Positions 6,122 through 11,082 of a stretch of DNA of 11,082 bases are shown here, piece after piece. Location of the stretch: assembly GCA_030627065.1 (NCBI GenBank), contig DAOUSV010000040.1, positions 1 through 11,082 of the forward strand, in the 5' to 3' direction. The first letter of the stretch is position 1, and each line of letters starts with the position of its first letter. The notes below the pieces were generated by a model that saw only the letters and a program-made list of their open reading frames with translations, searched no databases and had not been told where the DNA came from. The translations under genes were made by a program, and so were the position numbers. The DNA is from Piscirickettsiaceae bacterium (GTDB lineage: Bacteria > Pseudomonadota > Gammaproteobacteria > Nitrosococcales > Methylophagaceae).

Positions 6122-7372
6122 ATGAATTATTTTTCTTATCAAGGAAACGAACTATTTTCTGAAGATGTTGCTTTATCTGCAGTTGCCGCGCAATTCGGTA
6201 CACCAGCGTATGTCTATTCTAGAGCGACATTAGAGCGACATTGGATGGCTTTTGATGATGCTTTTGCAGAGATGCCGCATTTAGTTTGTTATGCCGTAAA
6301 AGCAAATTCCAACTTAGCTGTATTAAATGTTCTTACTCGTCCAGGAGCAGGCTTTGATATTGTTTCTGCCGGTGAATTAGCGCGAGTATTAGCTGCTGGT
6401 GGATTGGCAAGTCGTTGTGTCTTTTCGGGCGTGGGTAAAACCGTTGCGGAAATAAATTATGCCTTAGAGCAAGGTGTTCGCTGTTTTAATGTTGAGTCTA
6501 TTCCTGAATTAGAGCGGATTAATGACGTTGCGGGTCAATTGGGTGTTCGAGCGCCAATTTCTATTCGCGTTAATCCCGATGTTGATGCACAAACACACCC
6601 TTATATTTCAACAGGTTTAAAAGAAAATAAATTTGGTATTGCCATTGAGCAAGCGGAAGCTGTGTATTTGCAAGCTAAAAAAATGCCACATTTAGAGATT
6701 ACAGGAATTGATTGCCACATTGGTTCACAGCTAACATCGGTGACACCTTTTGTTGATGCCTTGGAGCGCGTATTACTCGTGATTGATCGCCTGGCCGAGT
6801 TGGGTATTAAATTATCTCATCTTGATATCGGCGGTGGCTTGGGGGTTACTTATGACGATGAAAAACCACCAACACCCGCTGAATATGCGAAAGCACTTAA
6901 ACCACTTCTAGTTGGTCGTGATTTAGAAATTTTGATGGAGCCTGGACGAGCAATTGCTGCCAATGCAGGCGTATTGTTAACGACAGTTGAATATATAAAA
7001 GAAACCGACGATCGTAACTTCGCTATTGTTGATGCGGCAATGAATGATTTATTACGTCCTGCTTTATATCAATCATGGCAGGGTATTCAGCCGGTTATTA
7101 AAGACGAAACGATAGTTACCAAATCATATGATATTGTTGGCCCAGTATGTGAAACCGGTGACTTTTTAGGCAAAGATAGAACATTAGCGATTAAACAAGG
7201 AGACTTGTTAGCGGTGCTCTCTGCAGGTGCTTACGGCTTCACCATGAGTTCTAATTACAACTCACGTCCGAGAGTGTCAGAGATCATGATCGATGGCGAC
7301 GATATGCACCTGGTGCGAGCTAGAGAAAGTATTGAATCGTTATATGCTGGCGAACAGGTATTGCCTGAATAA
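6122..7372 (+). CDS. lysA: Diaminopimelate decarboxylase LysA
   Basis: LysA is a cytoplasmic PLP enzyme that decarboxylates meso-diaminopimelate to L-lysine, the last step of lysine synthesis. The 416-residue product has the family's normal length and a fold type III (alanine racemase-like) layout. The PLP Schiff-base lysine is Lys60 in CYAVKANSN. His199 is in CHIGSQ, and the phosphate-binding glycines are GGGLG (237-241). EPGR is at 273-276. The active-site Cys343-Glu344 is in VCETGD, and the C-terminal AGAYG tyrosine is Tyr371. The ATG at 6122 has only a weak ribosome-binding site (GGATGAG), so coupling to lptM is likely. A perfect 11-bp tandem repeat lies at 6220-6241 within codons 33-40. 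The stop codon overlaps the dapF start. Confidence 0.97.
   Translation: MNYFSYQGNELFSEDVALSAVAAQFGTPAYVYSRATLERHWMAFDDAFAEMPHLVCYAVKANSNLAVLNVLTRPGAGFDIVSAGELARVLAAGGLASRCVFSGVGKTVAEINYALEQGVRCFNVESIPELERINDVAGQLGVRAPISIRVNPDVDAQTHPYISTGLKENKFGIAIEQAEAVYLQAKKMPHLEITGIDCHIGSQLTSVTPFVDALERVLLVIDRLAELGIKLSHLDIGGGLGVTYDDEKPPTPAEYAKALKPLLVGRDLEILMEPGRAIAANAGVLLTTVEYIKETDDRNFAIVDAAMNDLLRPALYQSWQGIQPVIKDETIVTKSYDIVGPVCETGDFLGKDRTLAIKQGDLLAVLSAGAYGFTMSSNYNSRPRVSEIMIDGDDMHLVRARESIESLYAGEQVLPE
6220..6241 (+). repeat. Perfect 11-bp tandem direct repeat inside lysA
   Basis: TAGAGCGACAT occurs twice in immediate succession. Because 11 is not a multiple of three, the copies are read in different frames (parts of Ser-Arg-Ala-Thr and Leu-Glu-Arg-His). 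Loss or gain of one copy would frameshift lysA near its start. The encoded residues resemble the common YVYSRATLERHW segment of gammaproteobacterial LysA, so the repeat could be chance codon choice. Confidence 0.8.
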
Positions 7373-8220
7373 TGTTGAAATTCAGCAAAATGCATGGGCT
7401 GGGTAATGACTTTGTCGTTATCGATGCCATTAATCAGCAAGTAGAATTAAGCTCAGAACAAATTCTATTTCTTGCTGATAGACAGCGAGGCATTGGCTTT
7501 GATCAGTTACTCTTAGTTGAAAGGACAAGTCGTTCAGATGTTGATTTTCGTTATCGAATATTTAATGCCGATGGCAGTGAGGTCGCTCAATGTGGCAATG
7601 GCGCACGTTGTTTTGCCCGCTTTGTTCGTGATAAAAAACTAACAGCGAAAGACACCATTGCTGTTGAAACGGCATCGGGGATTATCTTCCCTAGCTTACT
7701 TGATTCTGGTGATGTGAAAGTCGATATGGGGTTGCCGATATTTAATCCGTGGGACATTCCTTTTGATTGGAGTGAGCAAGCAATAACATATGAACTCGTA
7801 TTGGCTGATGGGGCAACGGCAATTATTGGCGCCGTATCAATGGGTAATCCTCATGCGGTGATTGTAGTTGATAATATTGCACATGCTGATGTTGCTGGAA
7901 TCGGCCCCCAAATTGAAAGCCATATCCAGTTTCCTGAGCGCGTTAATGTTGGCTTTATGGATGTTGTCGATCCTAGTCATATTAAACTGCGCGTTTATGA
8001 ACGAGGGGCAGGAGAAACAGAAGCGTGTGGAACAGGCGCCTGCGCGGCAGTAGTTAGTGGAATTCAACGTGGACTATTAGCTCGAGATGTTAAGGTGGAT
8101 TTACCTGGTGGGCGATTATTAATATCATGGCCAGATGATGCGTCATCGGTATGGATGACCGGATCGGCAACACAAGTATTTGATGGAGAGATTGCGTGGG
8201 CAACAATAAACAAACAATAA
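7372..8220 (+). CDS. dapF: Diaminopimelate epimerase DapF
   Basis: DapF interconverts LL- and meso-diaminopimelate by a PLP-independent two-base mechanism. It supplies meso-DAP for peptidoglycan and for LysA. The product is 282 residues (E. coli 274). The two catalytic cysteines are Cys74 in QCGNGARC and Cys219 in EACGTGACAA. The N-terminal KMHGLGNDFVVID (residues 6-18), MGNPHAV (157-163) and GAGET (212-216) segments complete the substrate site. The ATG shares its first base with the last base of the lysA stop (TAATG), so translation is almost certainly coupled. The 3' end overlaps the DUF484 gene by 25 nt. Confidence 0.97.
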   Translation: MLKFSKMHGLGNDFVVIDAINQQVELSSEQILFLADRQRGIGFDQLLLVERTSRSDVDFRYRIFNADGSEVAQCGNGARCFARFVRDKKLTAKDTIAVETASGIIFPSLLDSGDVKVDMGLPIFNPWDIPFDWSEQAITYELVLADGATAIIGAVSMGNPHAVIVVDNIAHADVAGIGPQIESHIQFPERVNVGFMDVVDPSHIKLRVYERGAGETEACGTGACAAVVSGIQRGLLARDVKVDLPGGRLLISWPDDASSVWMTGSATQVFDGEIAWATINKQ

Positions 8221-8897
8221 CCGCTGAAGATGTAACTGTATATTTGAAGGATAACCCTGAATTTTTCATTCAACAGCCTGATGTTATGGAATCATTAGTA
8301 TTGTCAGAGGCACCGGAAGGCACGATCTCGCTGGCACAAAAGCAAGTTGAGCGTTTGCAAAATAAAAATGCACAAATACACGAGCAGTTATCAGCCTTAA
8401 TTGAAAATGCACGTCAAAATTCAGACTTAGAAAGCCGAGTGCATCAGCTATGTTTACGTTTAATGGATGCAAAAGGTCTTGCAAAATTATTACCAAGTTT
8501 AGTCACTGAACTTAAGCAAGAGTTTAATGCTGATGAAGTGGCATTAAGACTGTTTTATACAGGTGACAAGCCTGACTTGCCCGACACCTCAGAAAATATT
8601 GCTCAATTACACGCTGATGATAAGAGCTTAAAAGTATTTGATAATTTATTAAGTAAACAGCAGGCCGTTTGTGGCAGATTAAGTAAAGCGCAAAAGAAAG
8701 TCCTTTTTAATGAAGGGGCAGAAAAAATAAACTCAGTTGCTTGTTTACCAATAGGCCATGAGCCTTGTGCAGGATTACTTGCTATTGCTAGTTTTGACGC
8801 TAATCGTTTCCATGCGGATATGGCAACGGATTATTTACAGTTCTTGGGTGAGGTTATCATGCGTCTACTCCGCTCTTATCACGACCATGTCGAGTGA
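8196..8897 (+). CDS. DUF484 family protein (YigA-like)
   Basis: This is the conserved hypothetical gene that sits between dapF and xerC in many gammaproteobacteria (yigA in E. coli). The product is 233 residues with no signal peptide or membrane segment. Residues 9-35 hold the family's N-terminal ITAEDVTVYLKDNPEFF-type helix. A heptad-like stretch (about 43-75) suggests a coiled coil. The rest (about 80-230) has the look of a GAF-like fold with an SVACLPIG...GLLAIASFD core. No catalytic residues are evident and the biochemical function is unknown. The start is GTG at 8196, supported by a GGAG seven bases upstream that lies inside dapF. It overlaps dapF by 25 nt and xerC by 11 nt, so all three are likely co-translated. 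Confidence 0.88.
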   Translation: MGNNKQTITAEDVTVYLKDNPEFFIQQPDVMESLVLSEAPEGTISLAQKQVERLQNKNAQIHEQLSALIENARQNSDLESRVHQLCLRLMDAKGLAKLLPSLVTELKQEFNADEVALRLFYTGDKPDLPDTSENIAQLHADDKSLKVFDNLLSKQQAVCGRLSKAQKKVLFNEGAEKINSVACLPIGHEPCAGLLAIASFDANRFHADMATDYLQFLGEVIMRLLRSYHDHVE

Positions 8898-9789
8898 TCA
8901 GCAACAAGAAATAGACTATTTCCTGAGCTACTTAGCGCAGGAAAAACGAATGTCATCGCATACGGTAAGCAATTATCAGCGTGATCTTAAGCGTTTATTT
9001 GCCTACTGTCAGCAATATGAATTACATGACTGGAAAGCCATAAAACCAAGTCATATTCGTCAATTTATAGCGGACTGTCACCGAGAAGGTTTGGCGGGTA
9101 GGTCGATACAGCGATTACTCTCTGCGACCCGAAGCTTTTATCGATTCCTTATTCGTGAAGGGTGGGCTGGAAACAACCCCGCTCAAGCAATACAAGCACC
9201 TAAATCTGAAAAGCGACTACCTTCAACACTTGATGTAGATCAAGTAAGTGGCTTATTAGATGGTACTCAACAAGATACGCTGGTAGCATGCCGTGATCGT
9301 GCCATTATGGAACTGTTCTACTCATCCGGCCTACGATTAGCTGAACTTGGCGAGCTTAATTTACGTGATATTGATTTTGGCGATCACCTCGTTTATGTCA
9401 CGGGTAAAGGTAATAAGGAGCGTGTGATTCCGGTAGGAGATAAAGCTATTCAGGCATTGAAAACATGGCTGGTAATGCGAGATGAGCTGAATTTCTTTGA
9501 ACAAACAGCACTTTTTATTACACAGCAAGGTCGACGTTTAGGTGTTCGTTCTATTCAAAAGAGACTCAATTTCTGGGGCAAGAAACAGGGCATATCTGAT
9601 AAGGTACATCCGCATCGTTTACGCCATGCATTTGCTTCTCATATGTTGGAAGCAAGTGGCGATTTAAGAGCCGTTCAAGAATTATTAGGTCATGCCGATA
9701 TTTCGACTACACAGATATATACTCATGTTGATTTTCAACATTTAGCAAAGGTATATGATAATGCCCATCCGAGAGCTAGGAAAAAATAG
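8887..9789 (+). CDS. xerC: Tyrosine recombinase XerC
   Basis: XerC acts with XerD at the dif site, under FtsK control, to resolve chromosome dimers before division. The 300-residue product matches the E. coli length (298). An N-terminal SAM-like DNA-binding domain (about 5-90, with SSHTVSNYQRDL) precedes the catalytic domain. All six active-site residues are present: Arg150 (SGLRLAEL), Lys174 (GKGNKE), His243 and Arg246 (HPHRLRH), His269 (GHADIST) and nucleophile Tyr278 (QIYTH). I chose the ATG at 8887, which reproduces the known N-terminus. The frame is open upstream to 8758, but that stretch lies within DUF484 and has no family resemblance. It overlaps DUF484 by 11 nt and has no clear Shine-Dalgarno, so coupling is expected. 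The usual downstream HAD phosphatase gene yigB is absent here. Confidence 0.96.
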   Translation: MSSDQQQEIDYFLSYLAQEKRMSSHTVSNYQRDLKRLFAYCQQYELHDWKAIKPSHIRQFIADCHREGLAGRSIQRLLSATRSFYRFLIREGWAGNNPAQAIQAPKSEKRLPSTLDVDQVSGLLDGTQQDTLVACRDRAIMELFYSSGLRLAELGELNLRDIDFGDHLVYVTGKGNKERVIPVGDKAIQALKTWLVMRDELNFFEQTALFITQQGRRLGVRSIQKRLNFWGKKQGISDKVHPHRLRHAFASHMLEASGDLRAVQELLGHADISTTQIYTHVDFQHLAKVYDNAHPRARKK

Positions 9790-9858
9790 AAATAATTGCT
9801 AGGATATAGCTGAAAAGCCAAGTAATAGCACTGTCTTTCAAAAGGATTCTATTAGAAA

Positions 9859-10788
9859 ATGAAAATTTTACTTGCGGAAGATTCGCGGACAAACCAAATG
9901 CTAATTCGTGCTTATGCGGAAGAAGCAGGGCATGAAGTTGTCGTAGTTGATGATGGCCAGAAAGCCGTTGACTATTTTAAAACCGAGCGTCCAGATTTAA
10001 TATTGATGGATGTCACGATGCCTGTTAAAGATGGTATAGATGCGACGAAAGATATTCGCAAAATAACGAATAAGAATAGTGGTTGGGTTCCTATTATATT
10101 TTTGTCGGGTATGGATGATTCGAGTGATATAGCCAAAGGCATTGATGCTGGCGGCGATGACTATCTCACGAAGCCTATTGATGCTGTTGTACTTGTGGCA
10201 AAGCTACGAGCAATGCAGCGAATCTCAGAAATGCAAGCGCAATTAAATAAAGCTAATAATACATTGAAAATGATGGCTATAAAAGATGCATTGACGGGAC
10301 TTTATAATCGTCGTTATTTTGATGAAATGTTAATAAAAGAGCTAAAACGCTCGATGCGGACGGAAACATCACTGTCTTTGATTCTGTGTGATATTGATTA
10401 TTTTAAAATGTACAACGATCATTATGGACATCAAGCTGGTGATGATTGTTTAGTGAAGGTTGCTCAGGCCTTGCAGAAAGAATGTCAACGTCCTGGTGAT
10501 GTTGCAGCACGTTATGGTGGTGAAGAGTTTGTGTTTATTTTGCCAGAAACAGGTTTACAAGGAGCCGGTATAGTTGCTGAATCAATCGTGGCTTCTGTTA
10601 AGGCGCTATCCATTCCACATCAAGAATCCTCTGTTAGCGATTCGGTTACATTAAGTTGTGGTGTAGCTTCAGTTCAGCCTAAGAAAACTGATGATTTAAT
10701 AGAGCTTGCTCATAACCTTATTAAGTTGGCCGATGAGAACTTATACAAGGCAAAAGAGCAAGGTCGAGATCGGGTTGTTTCAGGTTAA
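9859..10788 (+). CDS. Response regulator with REC and GGDEF (diguanylate cyclase) domains
   Basis: This two-domain signalling protein of 309 residues is PleD/WspR-like in layout. The REC domain (about 1-120) has the acidic pocket (Glu7-Asp8), phospho-acceptor Asp51 in LILMDVTMP, Ser83 and Lys105 (TKP), so phosphorylation by a histidine kinase is expected. A short helical linker (about 118-140) joins the GGDEF domain (about 140-307), which begins with DALTGLYNRR and carries GGEEF (220-224). That is an active-type signature for making c-di-GMP from two GTP. An RxxD inhibitory site (Arg211-Asp214) lies exactly five residues before it, implying product feedback. There are no membrane segments. 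The ATG at 9859 has AAAGGA 12 nt upstream, rather far. The gene is 69 nt after xerC, same strand, with no terminator between; no sensor kinase is in the window. Its target process is unknown. Confidence 0.93.
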   Translation: MKILLAEDSRTNQMLIRAYAEEAGHEVVVVDDGQKAVDYFKTERPDLILMDVTMPVKDGIDATKDIRKITNKNSGWVPIIFLSGMDDSSDIAKGIDAGGDDYLTKPIDAVVLVAKLRAMQRISEMQAQLNKANNTLKMMAIKDALTGLYNRRYFDEMLIKELKRSMRTETSLSLILCDIDYFKMYNDHYGHQAGDDCLVKVAQALQKECQRPGDVAARYGGEEFVFILPETGLQGAGIVAESIVASVKALSIPHQESSVSDSVTLSCGVASVQPKKTDDLIELAHNLIKLADENLYKAKEQGRDRVVSG

Positions 10789-10800
10789 AGGCCTTAGGCA

Positions 10801-10847
10801 TTTCAAACATAAAAAAGAGGCATTCCAGCCTCTTTTTTTATTTGAAA
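10801..10847. terminator. Bidirectional rho-independent terminator
   Basis: A perfect 11-bp stem (10811-10821 with 10828-10838; GAGGC core) encloses a six-base loop, ATTCCA. It has A6 on one side and T7 on the other, so it reads as an intrinsic terminator on both strands. Outside it TTTCAAA (10801-10807) can pair with TTTGAAA (10841-10847) and extend the hairpin. It lies 12 nt after the cyclase stop and 11 nt after the stop of the convergent FadL-family gene, so it probably ends both transcripts. Confidence 0.93.
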
Positions 10848-10858
10848 CCCTACTCTTT

Positions 10859-11082
10859 TTAGAATAATAAGGACCAACCCAATTCAGCTTGATACTGTTT
10901 CATTTCAAGCTCAACAGATTGTGTTGAGCTAATTGGACCAGAACTTTGTTCACTAGGCGCATACATTGCGGCAAAGTTTATTTCTTGGCGGCCACCATCA
11001 AAGGCCTTGGTGAATCCTGCTGTGAAATGCTCTTCAATAACGCCAAGAGAGACGATGTTCAAGAATACTTCAGTGCTATCAA
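10859..11082 (-). CDS. FadL/OmpP1/TodX-family outer-membrane transport protein, C-terminal part (5' end outside window)
   Basis: Only the last 74 or so residues are visible; the frame is open to the window edge, so the TTG at 11062 is internal. The segment has alternating beta-strand character. It includes GVIEEHFTAGFTKAF, EINFAAMYAPSEQSSGP and a final ELEMKQYQAELGWSLLF, which ends in Phe as outer-membrane beta barrels do for BAM recognition. This resembles the C-terminus of FadL/OmpP1/TodX barrels, which move long-chain fatty acids or hydrophobic compounds such as hydrocarbons across the outer membrane. The substrate cannot be told from this part. Family assignment is by remembered resemblance of the last strands and is moderate to good. 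Confidence 0.75.
   Translation of the reverse strand, partial: DSTEVFLNIVSLGVIEEHFTAGFTKAFDGGRQEINFAAMYAPSEQSSGPISSTQSVELEMKQYQAELGWSLLF

Noticed and set aside
5904..6203. 99-codon minus-strand open frame opposite the intergenic region, lptM and the start of lysA
   Set aside because: It is antisense to two well-supported genes. Its translation shows no recognisable domain and it lacks a good start context.
8758..8886. Upstream in-frame extension of xerC by 43 codons
   Set aside because: It lies inside the DUF484 gene in another frame and does not resemble XerC N-termini. The ATG at 8887 gives the normal family length.
9790..9858. Small hairpin GCTA-GGATA-TAGC after xerC as a terminator
   Set aside because: The stem is only four base pairs and is not followed by a T run, so read-through into the cyclase gene remains possible.
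1..11082. Mobile element, CRISPR array, toxin-antitoxin or defence island
   Set aside because: No transposase, repeat-spacer pattern, integrase other than the housekeeping XerC, or defence-type domains were seen. Gene content and base composition look uniformly chromosomal.

Overview
The window looks like the chromosome of a gammaproteobacterium of moderately low G+C. The evidence is two typical gammaproteobacterial gene blocks: the type IV pilus biogenesis block pilB-pilC-pilD followed by coaE-zapD-yacG, and the lysine/recombination block lptM-lysA-dapF-DUF484-xerC. A Thiotrichales-like, Methylophaga-type marine bacterium would fit by overall impression, but that is a weak guess. I see no mobile element, CRISPR array, tRNA or rRNA gene. 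Nearly all of the DNA is ordinary dense coding sequence.

Layout. Positions 1-269 hold the 3' end of nadA (quinolinate synthase, + strand). It converges on a minus-strand run that reads from 5826 down to 330: pilB, pilC, pilD, coaE, zapD, yacG. Gaps in this run are 2-17 nt, except a 71-nt gap between coaE and zapD that contains a plausible separate zapD promoter. From a 160-bp divergent intergenic region (5827-5986) the plus strand runs the other way: a tiny lipoprotein gene (lptM, 42 codons), lysA, dapF, a DUF484 gene and xerC. These are packed with a 6-nt gap and overlaps of 1, 25 and 11 nt. After a 69-nt gap comes a two-domain response regulator/diguanylate cyclase (REC-GGEEF). A strong, probably bidirectional terminator at 10801-10847 separates it from the 3' end of a convergent FadL/OmpP1-family outer-membrane protein gene (minus strand, cut by the window edge).

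How the genes work together. PilB is the extension ATPase, PilC the inner-membrane platform and PilD the prepilin peptidase/methylase of a type IVa pilus. No pilin gene lies here, so pilA must be elsewhere. CoaE finishes coenzyme A synthesis. ZapD bundles FtsZ and YacG is a small zinc protein that inhibits gyrase. LysA and DapF are enzymes of the diaminopimelate/lysine pathway (DapF makes meso-DAP, LysA decarboxylates it), which also feeds peptidoglycan. LptM helps mature the LptD outer-membrane LPS translocon. XerC resolves chromosome dimers at dif. The diguanylate cyclase would make c-di-GMP, a signal that commonly controls type IV pili and surface life.

I do not see a clearly novel system. 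The points most worth a second look are the response regulator/cyclase placed directly after xerC, the divergent junction of the pilus and lysine blocks, a perfect 11-bp tandem repeat inside lysA, a zapD promoter that implies an almost leaderless GTG-start mRNA, and the easily missed lptM gene.
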